This document shows, piece after piece, positions 46,301 to 55,511 of a DNA stretch of 64,000 nt. A program made the translations under genes and the position numbers. This DNA is from Flagellimonas oceani. Lineage in GTDB: Bacteria; Bacteroidota; Bacteroidia; Flavobacteriales; Flavobacteriaceae. Each line of letters begins with the position of its first letter. The stretch's first letter is position 1. Below the pieces are notes generated by a model. That model ran no database searches. It was not told the origin of the DNA and saw only the letters and a list, made by a program, of their open reading frames with translations. The stretch lies in assembly GCF_011068285.1 (NCBI RefSeq), contig NZ_CP049616.1:434001-498000 (forward strand), read 5' to 3'.

Positions 46301-46738
46301 ATGACTCATAAATATAGGCCCGTAAATACTGATCTTGGGCTTCTGATCATTAGATTGACCGCTTGTAGTTCCCTATTTGTGCGGCATGGTATTGAAAAGC
46401 TATTTCATTTCGATGATATGCTGGAAATATTTCCCGACCCTTTGTTCATTGGTAAATTACCAAGTTTGATTTTTGCACTGTTCACGGATGGCATATTATC
46501 CCTGTTTGTCTTGCTCGGTCTCTTTACCCGAAAGAGCGTCGTTTTGATTGCGCTCAATCTTACCATCGCCTTTTTTGTCTTTCATAACGCTAATTTGGAT
46601 GGAGGTGAAATCGCCTTTGTATATTTGGGAGTTATGATATTACTCTTTTTATGTGGCCCGGGAAAATACAGTTTGGACTATATGCTGTATAGAAAACAAC
46701 AGGCAAAATCAAAGGAAGGGACAGAGAATCAACAGTGA
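46301..46738 (+). CDS. DoxX-family membrane protein
   Basis: 145 residues with four transmembrane helices. Typical DoxX pattern: LIIRLTACSSLFVRHGIEKLFHF, LFVLLGLFTRKSVVLIALNL and the final LFLCGPGKYSLDYML. In other bacteria DoxX proteins work with thiol and quinone redox partners. It follows the degenerate SDR by 90 bp. Confidence 0.9.
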   Translation: MTHKYRPVNTDLGLLIIRLTACSSLFVRHGIEKLFHFDDMLEIFPDPLFIGKLPSLIFALFTDGILSLFVLLGLFTRKSVVLIALNLTIAFFVFHNANLDGGEIAFVYLGVMILLFLCGPGKYSLDYMLYRKQQAKSKEGTENQQ

Positions 46739-46769
46739 ACATCCGGTGTTTTTTGCTCGGCAGTATGCA

Positions 46770-47095
46770 TAGATCCGAAGATTGGATCGTAAATTGATAC
46801 TACCGGAAAAGACAGCATTTTGTCCCCATTCGGTAAAGGTGTTGATTACAGTTTGTAAAATCTTCTCGTTTTCGGTAAGCTGGTATTGTACCGTTATGGG
46901 TTGTGTATCCAAAACAGTTCACTTTATCAATTGGTTTGTTCCGAGCTCTTTCAGCTCTTAGCTCAATATTTTATTGGAAAAACAAAGGGACGAGATTATG
47001 GCAATTTTCCATTTGCCCAGCAGGACATCCATAGTATCTCGAACGGCCATCATTTCCTTTTTGGGCGCATAAGGTTTCGCTTCTTTTGGTTGCAT
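46770..47095 (-). pseudogene. HxlR-family regulator, degraded
   Basis: ATG at 47095; reads KKEMMAVRDTMDVLLGKWK and IAIISSLCFSNK, then a stop (TAA at 46960-46958), then ELKELGTNQLIK, another stop, and TVQYQLTENEKILQ with NTFTEWG. This is the HxlR winged helix with about 20 residues deleted in the middle and two stops. Also, the usual sensor Cys near the N-terminus is absent. Divergent from an SDR, with an operator still in place. Confidence 0.85.
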
Positions 47096-47118
47096 GGGAA
47101 GTTACTTTGTTACCTTTG
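47084..47118 (+). promoter_or_regulatory. Bacteroidota-type promoter for the SDR
   Basis: TTTTGG (47084-47089) and TACCTTTG (47111-47118) match the -33/-7 consensus TTTG and TAnnTTTG with a 21-bp gap. The -7 box overlaps the 5' arm of the operator, so repressor binding would block it. Confidence 0.5.
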
Positions 47119-47148
47119 TGTAACAGTTACTTTTTGTAACAAAGTAAC
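47101..47148. promoter_or_regulatory. HxlR-type operator, perfect 13-bp inverted repeat
   Basis: GTTACTTTGTTAC (47101-47113) and GTAACAAAGTAAC (47136-47148) are exact reverse complements, with GTAACAGTTAC-like half sites between. It lies between the HxlR pseudogene and the SDR start (53 bp away). GTTAC half sites fit HxlR-family sites. Confidence 0.7.
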
Positions 47149-47200
47149 AAAAATATATTGGGCTACTGTACCTTTACACCGAACTAAAAATAATTTCAAG

Positions 47201-47947
47201 ATGAATTTCGAAAATAAAAATGTAGTTATTACCGGTGGAAGCACCGGAATAGGATTTGCGACGGCAAAAGCTTTTATTGCCAATGGAGCAAAGGTGTTTA
47301 TTACGGGGAGAAGCGTTGAAAACCTGGAAAGGGCCGCTGCCAAAATTAACAATTCAAACCTGAAAACGGTAGTTTCCGATACCTCCAACTTCGCAGGAAT
47401 AGATGAATTGGTAAAAGCGGTGGCGGATAGTGGGAGTTCGATTGACGTTCTTTTCCTAAATGCGGGAACAGCGGTGTTCGAATCCATTGAAAACGTGACA
47501 GAAGCAGATTTTGATGCGCAGTTCAACACCAATGTAAAAGGAAGTTTCTTTACCTTACAAAAGTTGCTCCCTTATGTCAATAATGGAGCCAGTGTCCTGT
47601 TTACATCATCAACCGTTGCTACGGCGGCCAATATGGGAGCCATTGTATATTCCGCAACTAAAGGTGCACTGAATAAAATTGCTCAGATTGCTGCAAATGA
47701 ATTGGTGGAAAGACAAATCCGGGTAAATGTTGTGAGCCCTGGACCGGTCAGAACCGAAGGTTTTGACAAAGCGGTTACCACAGACGAGGCAAAAGATCAT
47801 TTCGCAGCTTCAACCGCATTGCAAAGGTTGGGTACACCTGATGAAATTGCAAAAACGGTAGTTTTTCTGGCTTCCGATGAAGCAAGTTTTATTACGGGAA
47901 CAGAATTGTTGGTGGACGGTGGGTATACTACCTATGCCCGTAAATAA
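47201..47947 (+). CDS. SDR-family oxidoreductase, HxlR-linked
   Basis: 248 residues from ATG 47201; the longer frame to 46886 reaches into the pseudogene. TGGSTGIG at 11-18, NAG 87-89, Tyr150, Lys154. It is close in sequence type to the TetR-linked SDR at 18998-19756 (shared VITGG-S-GIG-ATAK start and FITG-E---DGG end). If its repressor is truly lost, it may be expressed without control. Confidence 0.93.
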   Translation: MNFENKNVVITGGSTGIGFATAKAFIANGAKVFITGRSVENLERAAAKINNSNLKTVVSDTSNFAGIDELVKAVADSGSSIDVLFLNAGTAVFESIENVTEADFDAQFNTNVKGSFFTLQKLLPYVNNGASVLFTSSTVATAANMGAIVYSATKGALNKIAQIAANELVERQIRVNVVSPGPVRTEGFDKAVTTDEAKDHFAASTALQRLGTPDEIAKTVVFLASDEASFITGTELLVDGGYTTYARK

Positions 47948-47958
47948 CGATCACATGG

Positions 47959-47996
47959 GCACAAGCAACGGATTATATTTCCTTTGCTTGTGCTTT
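47959..47996 (+). terminator. Terminator of the HxlR-linked SDR
   Basis: GCACAAGCAA (47959-47968)/TTGCTTGTGC (47984-47993), perfect 10-bp stem, then TTTATAT. Confidence 0.8.
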
Positions 47997-48364
47997 ATAT
48001 ATAAAAACCTACCTATAAACTTTATTCCTTTTTTAACACATAGACCATTTTCCCACTCCCCTCCATTTCTCTCCCAAGTTTTCTTTTAGGGTTTGAATTG
48101 CCTTTAGTCTTTTGGTCCCAGTGCGGTTTCGGTGAAATCGAAAAGTCAGCATCGGTTTCGTACGATCCTAATTTTGCGGCAACATCCCTGACTAGGGTAC
48201 CACATCCCTGTTCTTTTGGATTTTGTTGCAACCTTAGGACTAAATTGACGGAATTGATACATAACATGGCAGTCACGATTTGAACACATCATTTGTTGAT
48301 TTGGCTAAAAACAGCATTTGGAGTTTGGCCAACTTTGTACAAGCAATTATTAATTAAAAAGAAA
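47997..48364. other. Gene-free stretch
   Basis: Contains an 84-codon minus-strand frame (48276-48022) that matches nothing I know, with no start context. Probably noncoding or degraded. Confidence 0.4.
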
Positions 48365-49108
48365 ATGGAAAACGTTAAAGGAAAAGTAATCGCCATTACT
48401 GGCGCCAGTAGTGGAATCGGTGAGGCCATGGCGCGACACCTTGCAGCTTTAGGGGCCAAGGTTTCCCTGGGAGCAAGACGAATGGAAAGATTGGAGGATA
48501 TTGTTGAAGATATTTCCAACAATGGGGGCCAGGCTATCTGTAAAAAATTGGATGTGACCCAACCCGATGAAATGAAGGATTTTGTCGAGTTTACATTGGA
48601 AAGGTTTAAGACTTTGGATGTGTTCATCAATAATGCCGGATTGATGCCCCTTTCGATGATCAATGCCTATAAAATTGAAGAATGGCACAGAATGATAGAT
48701 GTCAATATCAAAGGCGTACTGCATGGTATCGCCGCCGCCCTCCCTTATTTCGAGGAAAAGGACAAGGGCCAGTTCATTAACATCACTTCCGTTGGAGATC
48801 GTTGGGTAGGGCCCACCTCTACGGTGTACAGCTCGACAAAATTTGCCGTAAGGGCCATATCCGATGGACTGCGACAAGAGGTCAGTGATAACATAAGGGT
48901 GACCATTGTAGCGCCGGGTGCCACGGAATCGGAATTGGCAGAAACCATTTCGGATCCGGAATTAAAAGAGATGGCCATCAACCAATTCAGGACCAATTTA
49001 TTGCCCGCAGCGGCAATTGCAAGGGCTGTTGCCTATGCCGTTTCCCAGCCCACGGATGTAGATGTGAATGAACTGGTGGTAAGACCTACCGCCCAAAAAT
49101 CATTTTGA
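48365..49108 (+). CDS. SDR-family oxidoreductase (YdfG-like)
   Basis: 247 residues from ATG 48365. TGASSGIG at 12-19 with basic residues after the second strand (GARRMERL, NADP preference), NNAG at 89-92, Ser142, Tyr155, Lys159, and APGATESEL. The Bacteroidota version of the broad-range NADP-dependent 3-hydroxy-acid-type SDRs. Its stop overlaps the start of the next gene (TGATG at 49106-49110). Confidence 0.93.
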   Translation: MENVKGKVIAITGASSGIGEAMARHLAALGAKVSLGARRMERLEDIVEDISNNGGQAICKKLDVTQPDEMKDFVEFTLERFKTLDVFINNAGLMPLSMINAYKIEEWHRMIDVNIKGVLHGIAAALPYFEEKDKGQFINITSVGDRWVGPTSTVYSSTKFAVRAISDGLRQEVSDNIRVTIVAPGATESELAETISDPELKEMAINQFRTNLLPAAAIARAVAYAVSQPTDVDVNELVVRPTAQKSF

Positions 49109-49875
49109 TGGACAGTGTAAAGAACAGGGTAATCTTAGTTTTGGTTCTGGCCTTGTTGTCAAGTGCTGCATTTGTAATACAGGCACAACTTGACAAAGGT
49201 TCGCAACCTATCGAGGGGCCCAAGGAATTGGTGGCCCAATATTTTGACCGATGGAAGAACCATGGCGAAAGTTTTTTTGATCTTTTGGATGAAGATGCCG
49301 TTTGGACCGTGACCGGTAGGTCACCGGTTTCAGGGGTATATCACGGTAAGACCGATTTTTTGGAAAATGCCGTACAACCTATTTTGAAACAGTTGGATAC
49401 CCCTATACAACCTGAACTGATAAGTCTTACCTCTGATGGCCATTTTGTATGGTTACATTTTAAAGCCGCGGCCAAAGCCATCAATGGGTCTTCCTATGTC
49501 AATACTTACGTATGGAAGATGGAGTTCAAAAACGGAAAGATCACAAAAGGGTTCGCCTTTCTGGATACCTATGAATTGACAGTATTGATGAAGGCCAAAA
49601 AAACAAGCAAAGCAATGAAAAATACAATGGAGGAAACCCAAGGATATTTGGGCATGTGGGTAACCGAAGATGGATACATTCGGCATGAATTATTGCCCAA
49701 TAACCGTTATGATGAGGATAGGGGCAAGCGTGAAAGCGCATATCAAGGAAGATATAAGGTCACGGGAAACCATATTGAGTATATAGATGATACCGGCTTT
49801 ACGGCAGATGGGGATTTCGTTGATGAAAAAACCTTGCACCATGGAGGCTATATCTTCCATAAAAAGTTGGAATGA
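49108..49875 (+). CDS. Exported NTF2-like protein fused to an Atu4866-type domain
   Basis: 255 residues with an N-terminal hydrophobic helix (VILVLVLALLSSAAFVIQA). Residues about 38-155 are SnoaL/NTF2-like (FDRWKNHGESFFDLLDEDAVW). Residues about 175-255 match the small Atu4866 domain: GYLGMWVTEDGYIRHELLP and YRGRYKV-like segments, ending TADGDFVDEKTLHHGGYIF. NTF2-like domains bind small hydrophobic ligands or act as isomerases. Coupled to the SDR just upstream, so it may act in the same pathway. Confidence 0.85.
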   Translation: MDSVKNRVILVLVLALLSSAAFVIQAQLDKGSQPIEGPKELVAQYFDRWKNHGESFFDLLDEDAVWTVTGRSPVSGVYHGKTDFLENAVQPILKQLDTPIQPELISLTSDGHFVWLHFKAAAKAINGSSYVNTYVWKMEFKNGKITKGFAFLDTYELTVLMKAKKTSKAMKNTMEETQGYLGMWVTEDGYIRHELLPNNRYDEDRGKRESAYQGRYKVTGNHIEYIDDTGFTADGDFVDEKTLHHGGYIFHKKLE

Positions 49876-50049
49876 TGGGTACTTCGTGCTCCATGACCCA
49901 AAGAGGTTCCGTTCGATACGGAAGCTTTACATGTTGTAAACATTCCTTTGATTTTTACAATGGTAGCACTTGCACTGTCAGGTATCTTCGAACCGAACCG
50001 AAAGGGACATTGGATGTATGCCCCAGCGTGGGGGTTCAAAATTGATGAA

Positions 50050-50466
50050 ATGAAAAAAAGTATTTTAATGATCCTGTGCGCTGCCCTTGGTTTTGCGGGA
50101 AATGCACAGCAAAAAAATGCAAAAGCAATGAAAATGACACAACATATTGAACGAGCCGCACCGGATGTGCAAAAGGCGATCATGGCGCTGAACAATCAAG
50201 ATGCAGAGGCTTGGTACGCACTTTTTTCCGATAATGCAACCTTTAGTGACGATGGTCGGGAGCTGGATTTTAAGGATTGGTGCGACAAACAGCTTTTTGG
50301 CCAATCGGAATGTGCCGTAATTCGAATCGATAAGGTGGAAAACAATGGCCTGCTCCTGTATTGTCTCTTTTATTCGGACAACTATGGTGAATTCAAGACC
50401 TATATGGAGTTTGAGCGAAACGATGATGCCTTCGATAGATTGGAGGTGGGCCAAGTCGAATATTAA
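50050..50466 (+). CDS. Secreted NTF2/SnoaL-like protein
   Basis: 138 residues from ATG 50050 (MKKSILMILCAALGFAGNAQ, signal peptide). NTF2-like: IMALNNQDAEAWYALFSDNATFSDDG, then FYSDNYGEFKTYMEFE. No catalytic residues can be assigned. About 175 bp after the NTF2-Atu4866 gene in the same direction. Confidence 0.8.
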   Translation: MKKSILMILCAALGFAGNAQQKNAKAMKMTQHIERAAPDVQKAIMALNNQDAEAWYALFSDNATFSDDGRELDFKDWCDKQLFGQSECAVIRIDKVENNGLLLYCLFYSDNYGEFKTYMEFERNDDAFDRLEVGQVEY

Positions 50467-50582
50467 TGATAACCTTAACAAAGGACCGGAACTCCTTTAT
50501 TTTCTTTTCAAGGTGTGTAGGTAACTTTAGCTATGTTCTTGGTGTGTATTGGACAAGGTCGACTAGTGCAAAAATAAATTAA

Positions 50583-51074
50583 ATGAAAAATAAAGTATGC
50601 CATATTTTACTTATGGCCCTTGTATTAAACGCATGTACAACTATGGAAAATAATAACATCAAGGGAACATGGGAACTGGTTTCTGCCGATCTTGTGCTCG
50701 ATAAGGATACGGTGCCCTTATTTGGTCAAAACCCCAGTGGATCTTTGATCTTTACAGAAGAGATGCGCTTTAGTGTGGTGCTGAACGATTTGGATGTCCC
50801 TAAATTCGGTACTGAGGACCGGAGCAAGGGGACCTGTGAGGAATTGCGGGCAGCTACGGCGGGAACATTGGCGTTGTACGGTACCTATACAGTGGATGCC
50901 CATGGTAATTTTGCTTCCCAGCATGTGATAGGCTCATCCTTTCCCAACTGAAATGGATTGGACCGGACCAGCGACGAACTTTCCCTGATCCGGGAAGAAA
51001 ACCGGCTGGTCGAAAATTTACCACTTGGCAACGGAGCCATGGTTGTCATTGAATGGAGGTTGGTCAATTCTTGA
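50583..51074 (+). pseudogene. Lipocalin-like lipoprotein with in-frame stop
   Basis: 163-codon frame with one internal TGA at 50949-50951. Lipoprotein signal LVLNAC. Lipocalin-like beta barrel: NNIKGTWELVSADLVL, PSGSLIFTEEMRFSVV, LALYGTYTVDAHGNFASQHV, GSSFPN-stop-NGLDRT, ending VVIEWRLVNS. Members of the family have Trp where the stop lies (FPNWNG), so TGG to TGA is the single change. The truncated 122-residue product would lack the last strands. Confidence 0.8.
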
Positions 51075-51329
51075 AACGGATTTTGAAATATATTTGGACT
51101 TCTGGGGTTGCTTGAATTGAAAGTTGCTCCAGCAGTTCAAACCACATGGAAAGTATGGAGATACCAATGCTCTTGATCGGTAGCACCATCGTTGGACTGC
51201 TTGAAAAAATGATAAATTACGAGGCACCTACGGTAGGAAAATGGATATCCAAAGACGGTCTGTGAGGATATAAAGGTAGGGCTGTCTGGTAGTAGGGAGT
51301 TGTTCTGATATCAAAGGTTAATTACTATT
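51075..51329. other. Intergenic stretch with a short unassigned frame
   Basis: A 39-codon plus-strand frame (51146-51265, starting MESMEIPMLLIG) is the only open region and matches nothing I know. Otherwise blank. Confidence 0.25.
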
Positions 51330-52244
51330 ATGGACAATACATTTCGTATACATTCACTATCGGAGTTTCACTCTTTGTGCAATCTCCCACAACCTGAACA
51401 TCCGCTTATCAGCCTGATCGATTACAGTCTGGTGGAATACCCCTTTGAAGAAAACCATATCAGTTGGATACAGGACTTTTATTCCATTGGGCTTAAGCGA
51501 AATGTGACCGCCAAATTCAATTATGGGCAACAGGTGTATGATTTCAACAAGGGTTTGCTGAGTTTTATTTCACCGCTCCAGTTTCTCAGACTGGAAATTG
51601 ATCAAGAGGCCAAGGTGCAACCGAGCGGTTGGCTCCTATTGATTCACCCTGACTTTCTATGGAACACCGCTTTGGCCAAAAAAATAAAGTCCTTTGACTT
51701 CTTCGGATACGCCGCTAACGAAGCACTTTTCCTATCCGATAAGGAGGAACGGGCCATTGAACACATCCTGCTCAACATAGAGCAGGAATATCAAAATCAT
51801 ATCGATAGGTTCAGTCAGGAACTTATTGTAAACCAAGTGGAAAGATTGCTCATTTATGCAGAGCGCTATTACGAGCGTCAGTTTATAACCAGAAAAAAGT
51901 CCAATTTTGAACTTTTGGATAAATTTGAGCAAATCTTACAGCGCTATTTTGACCATGGGAAGGGCCTTGAGGAGGGTATACCCAAAGTAACGGCCATTGC
52001 CGAGGAATTGCATATTTCTCCCAATTATTTAGGGACCCTGCTACGAATACATACCCAACAAAATACCCAGGAACACATACAAAATAAAATGATCGGTTAT
52101 GCCAAGGAACGACTTAGCACGACCCGTATGACCATTGGTGAAGTGGCCTATGAGCTTGGTTTTGAGTATCCCCAGTCCTTCAGTAAACTCTTTAAACAAA
52201 AGACCCAACTTTCCCCTTCCGAATTTAGAAAGAACTTTAACTAA
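51330..52244 (+). CDS. AraC-family regulator (2), paralogue group member
   Basis: 304 residues. N-terminal sensor with the group signature SEFHSLCNLPQPEHPLISLI and SGWLLLIHPDFLWNT; C-terminal HTH pair at about 215-300 (VTAIAEELHISPNYLGTLLR; IGEVAYELGFEYPQSFSKLFKQKTQLSP). One of three closely alike AraC proteins at 51-57 kb. It precedes an NmrA-like gene by 150 bp. Confidence 0.92.
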   Translation: MDNTFRIHSLSEFHSLCNLPQPEHPLISLIDYSLVEYPFEENHISWIQDFYSIGLKRNVTAKFNYGQQVYDFNKGLLSFISPLQFLRLEIDQEAKVQPSGWLLLIHPDFLWNTALAKKIKSFDFFGYAANEALFLSDKEERAIEHILLNIEQEYQNHIDRFSQELIVNQVERLLIYAERYYERQFITRKKSNFELLDKFEQILQRYFDHGKGLEEGIPKVTAIAEELHISPNYLGTLLRIHTQQNTQEHIQNKMIGYAKERLSTTRMTIGEVAYELGFEYPQSFSKLFKQKTQLSPSEFRKNFN

Positions 52245-52393
52245 AGCAACCATAATTTTTTTGCTTCCATTGGAATTTCCATAAATACACCCCTTTGGTT
52301 TGGCACCAATGTTATGGCTACAACTACGATTGATTTGGATAATCGGGGGATGGCCTTATTGGCGAAGTTTGCTGAAACATAAAAAATAAAACC

Positions 52394-53293
52394 ATGAAAA
52401 TTATCGTGACAGGTTCTTTAGGGAACATCAGTAGACCCCTTACCAAGGAATTGATTGGAAAGGGACACCAGGTAACCGTTGTGAGCAGCAATGCTGGAAG
52501 GACGCAAGAAATAGAGGGATTGGGGGCGAAGGCGGCCATCGGACTTCTGGAGGATTTGGAATTTTTGAAACAAACTTTCTCAGGGGCCGACGCGGTATAT
52601 ACCATGGTTCCTCCGGCCAATTATTTCGACCACAGCCTTCACCTGCCGTCCTATTATACCCGATTGGGCAGCAATTATGCCAAAGCGATTGAACAATCAA
52701 GTGTTGGGCGTGTGGTCAATCTTAGCAGCATCGGTGCCCATATGGATCAAGGGAACGGTATACTTCTTGGAACACATCTTGTCGAAAATTTGTTGAACGA
52801 CCTGCCGTCCGAGGTTGTTATTTCACACATCCGTCCTACGGAATTTTATTATAACTTGTTGCCACAGGTACACCGTATAAAAAACAGTGGATTCATGGCG
52901 TCCAACATTGATGGCGAAGTGGTGAATGCATGGGTGTCGCCCTTGGACATAGCCACTGTGGTTGGCGAGGAAATCACCTCGGTTACCATGGAAAGAAAAG
53001 TACGCTACGTAGCCAGTGAAGAAATCACCTACGACGAATTGGTCCGTATTTTGGGCAAGGCTATTGGACAACCAAGCTTGGGTTGGGTGACCCTTATGGA
53101 TGAACAAATGATTGAAGGATTGGTGGCAATTGGGATGAATCCCACCATAGCCGAGGAGATGACCGAAATGTATGCGGCGATCAACAGTGGATTGCTTTAC
53201 GAACACTATAGATTGAACAGGCCCAGTACAATGGGGCAGGTCAAGGTAAGGGATTTTGCGGAGGACTTTGCCGCCGCCTACAATCGTTTATAA
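52394..53293 (+). CDS. NmrA-like NAD(P)-binding protein
   Basis: 299 residues, extended SDR type. Starts KIIVTGSLGNISRPLTKELI (glycine-rich loop), VSSNAGRTQEI at the second strand; lacks a clear YxxxK, like other NmrA/QorB-type proteins. TMVPPANYF and VNLSSIGAH are typical. Either an NADPH-dependent reductase or a redox sensor. Lies between two AraC genes (31 bp before the next one). Confidence 0.9.
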   Translation: MKIIVTGSLGNISRPLTKELIGKGHQVTVVSSNAGRTQEIEGLGAKAAIGLLEDLEFLKQTFSGADAVYTMVPPANYFDHSLHLPSYYTRLGSNYAKAIEQSSVGRVVNLSSIGAHMDQGNGILLGTHLVENLLNDLPSEVVISHIRPTEFYYNLLPQVHRIKNSGFMASNIDGEVVNAWVSPLDIATVVGEEITSVTMERKVRYVASEEITYDELVRILGKAIGQPSLGWVTLMDEQMIEGLVAIGMNPTIAEEMTEMYAAINSGLLYEHYRLNRPSTMGQVKVRDFAEDFAAAYNRL

Positions 53294-53323
53294 CGGGTTT
53301 TACCCAGTAAAAAATGTAAAGAT

Positions 53324-54229
53324 ATGGCCCCCCGTAGGTTTAAGACAATCAGTGAGTACCACCAATTCAGGCGGTTGCCCAAGCCAGAGCATCCCCTGAT
53401 CAGTGTGGTGAATTTTGAATCGTTTACCCAACTGGGGGACGATGAACCCAAAAGTATCGTGCAGGATTTTTATGTGGTTGCATTAAAAAAGAATGTGAAC
53501 TGCACGATGTACTATGGTCAAGGGGAGTATGACTTCAATGAAGGGGCCATGTTCTTTATGTCACCGGGACAGGTGTTTTCCATTGAGGCCAAGGATACGT
53601 TGACACATTCGGGATGGCTGCTTTTGATCCATCCCGATTTTTTATGGAACACCAGCTTGGTCAAAACCATAAAGCAGTACGAATATTTTGGATATTCGGT
53701 AAATGAGGCCTTGTTTTTGTCGGAAAAAGAGGAGATGACAATCACATCGGTTCTCAAAAATATTGCTGAAGAATACCATTCTAACATTGACAAATACAGT
53801 CAAAACATCATTATATCCCAAATAGAGACGCTGCTCAACTATGCGGAACGTTTCTATCAACGTCAGTTCATCACAAGACAGAAGTCCAATGCGTTGATAT
53901 TACATCGTATGGAGGAATTACTGGATGGACATTTTGATAACAGCTCTTTGGTGGATAAGGGCTTGCCAACTGTTAAAATGTTGGCGGAAAGCCTTCATTT
54001 ATCCCCCAACTATTTGAATGCCGTGCTAAAGACCTTAACCGGGCAAAGTACACAACAGCATATCCATGAAAAATTGATAGCAAGGGCCAAAGAACGATTG
54101 TCGACCACAAGCCTTTCCGTTAGTGAGATAGCTTTTGAACTGGGCTATGAACACCCCCAGAGTTTCAATAAATTATTTAAGACCAAAACCAAGCAAAGTC
54201 CTTTGGAGTTTAGGGCAAGTTTCAATTAA
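53324..54229 (+). CDS. AraC-family regulator (3), paralogue group member
   Basis: 301 residues, close to AraC (2) and (4) along its whole length: TISEYHQFRRLPKPEHPLIS, SGWLLLIHPDFLWNTSL, ERFYQRQFITRQKSN, and the terminal KTKQSPLEFRASFN. HTH pair in the last 90 residues. It follows the NmrA-like gene by 31 bp and ends with its own terminator before the next SDR. Confidence 0.92.
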   Translation: MAPRRFKTISEYHQFRRLPKPEHPLISVVNFESFTQLGDDEPKSIVQDFYVVALKKNVNCTMYYGQGEYDFNEGAMFFMSPGQVFSIEAKDTLTHSGWLLLIHPDFLWNTSLVKTIKQYEYFGYSVNEALFLSEKEEMTITSVLKNIAEEYHSNIDKYSQNIIISQIETLLNYAERFYQRQFITRQKSNALILHRMEELLDGHFDNSSLVDKGLPTVKMLAESLHLSPNYLNAVLKTLTGQSTQQHIHEKLIARAKERLSTTSLSVSEIAFELGYEHPQSFNKLFKTKTKQSPLEFRASFN

Positions 54230-54251
54230 AAAGGATGTTATGGACAATGTG

Positions 54252-54293
54252 TGCCATTTCTATTGAATCCAATAGAGATGGCACGCTTTTTTT
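54252..54293 (+). terminator. Terminator after AraC (3)
   Basis: TGCCATTTCTATTG (54252-54265)/CAATAGAGATGGCA (54270-54283), 14-bp stem with one wobble, then CGC and a T7 run. Confidence 0.85.
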
Positions 54294-54555
54294 GAAATTG
54301 CCCACGGCACAAATGAAAGACTTACCCGTGAAGCGGCCGGAAGGGTCATTGTTTGGCCTACGGTAAGATAAAGGCGTTACTGGGCAACTATGTTGATGTT
54401 CAGCCAGAATAGTTCATTAAAGAAAACAAACAATTGCTTGTCATGGGATAATCCCGTTTTTGGCTAACACAACCGTAGAAATGGCTAATACCAAGGGTCT
54501 TATATATGGGATATTTGTATTGAAAACAAATATTAACAATTAAATCGTATTGAAA
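54294..54555. other. Intergenic stretch before SDR
   Basis: No frame or clear palindrome. It should hold the SDR promoter, but I cannot point to it. Confidence 0.4.
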
Positions 54556-55317
54556 ATGACAAATAACAAAATAGCATTAGTGACCGGCGGTAGCCGAGGA
54601 TTGGGTAGGGATATGGCCATTAATCTGGCAGTTAAAGGACTGGATGTGGTACTTACGTACCATTCCAATGAAGAGGCGGCCAAAGAAGTTATCAAAGAGA
54701 TTGAGGGCAAGGGACAGAAAGGGGTGGCCTTACAACTGGATGTCACCGACCTTTCCAGCTATGACTCCTTCATTTCTTCCCTAATTGGTTCTTTGGAAGA
54801 GAACTTCGACACGGACAAGATAGATTACTTGATCAATAATGGTGGTTTTATCTATTACATACCCTATGGTGAGGCAACTAGGGACCAATTTGACGACTTG
54901 CTCAACGTTCACTTTAAAGGTCCCTTTTTCCTCACCCAGCTTTTGTTGGGCAACATGAACGACAATGGGGGGCTTGTAAATATTTCTACAGGACTTGCCC
55001 GTTTTACCACTCCAGGATTCGCCACATATGCCGCAATGAAGGGAGCCATGGAAACATTGACAAAATATCAGGCCAAGGAATTGGGCCAGCGTGGAATCCG
55101 CTCGAACATAGTTGCACCTGGCCCCATAGAAACGGATGTAATGGGAGGTGCCGTTAGGGACAATAAGGAAATGAACCAACATCTTGCCTCCCAAACTGCT
55201 CTTGGCCGTGTTGGGCTTCCCGATGATATTGGTAGTGTGGTGGCATTCCTTTGTACCGATGATGCCAAATGGATCAATGGTGAGCGTATTGAAATATCAG
55301 GTGGTTCCAATCTATAG
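54556..55317 (+). CDS. SDR-family oxidoreductase
   Basis: 253 residues from ATG 54556. TGGSRGLG at 10-17; NNGG at 94-97 in place of NNAG; Ser144, Tyr158, Lys162. The active site is complete. Flanked by AraC genes and followed, 200 bp on, by a broken small membrane protein gene. Confidence 0.92.
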   Translation: MTNNKIALVTGGSRGLGRDMAINLAVKGLDVVLTYHSNEEAAKEVIKEIEGKGQKGVALQLDVTDLSSYDSFISSLIGSLEENFDTDKIDYLINNGGFIYYIPYGEATRDQFDDLLNVHFKGPFFLTQLLLGNMNDNGGLVNISTGLARFTTPGFATYAAMKGAMETLTKYQAKELGQRGIRSNIVAPGPIETDVMGGAVRDNKEMNQHLASQTALGRVGLPDDIGSVVAFLCTDDAKWINGERIEISGGSNL

Positions 55318-55511
55318 TTTTTCATGGTGTCACAGGATGGGTCAATGACCAGAGCCAAAAAAAGAAAAAGAAGGGACTTATTGCCACGGCAAGGGTTCCT
55401 TCTAATTTGTAAAATGGAAAAAGCCATACATATGGCATGGGCTTGAGTGCCATTCTTGATAAAAATGGCCGTTTCGACGACGCAGATGGTCCAAGGGTAT
55501 AAATTAAAAAT

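Noticed and set aside
46886..47200. N-terminal extension of the SDR at 47201
   Set aside because: It runs antisense through the HxlR pseudogene and across the operator; the SDR fold starts at 47201.
48022..48276. 84-codon minus-strand frame between two SDR genes
   Set aside because: No start context, no known family, low-complexity basic tail. Listed only as gene-free DNA.
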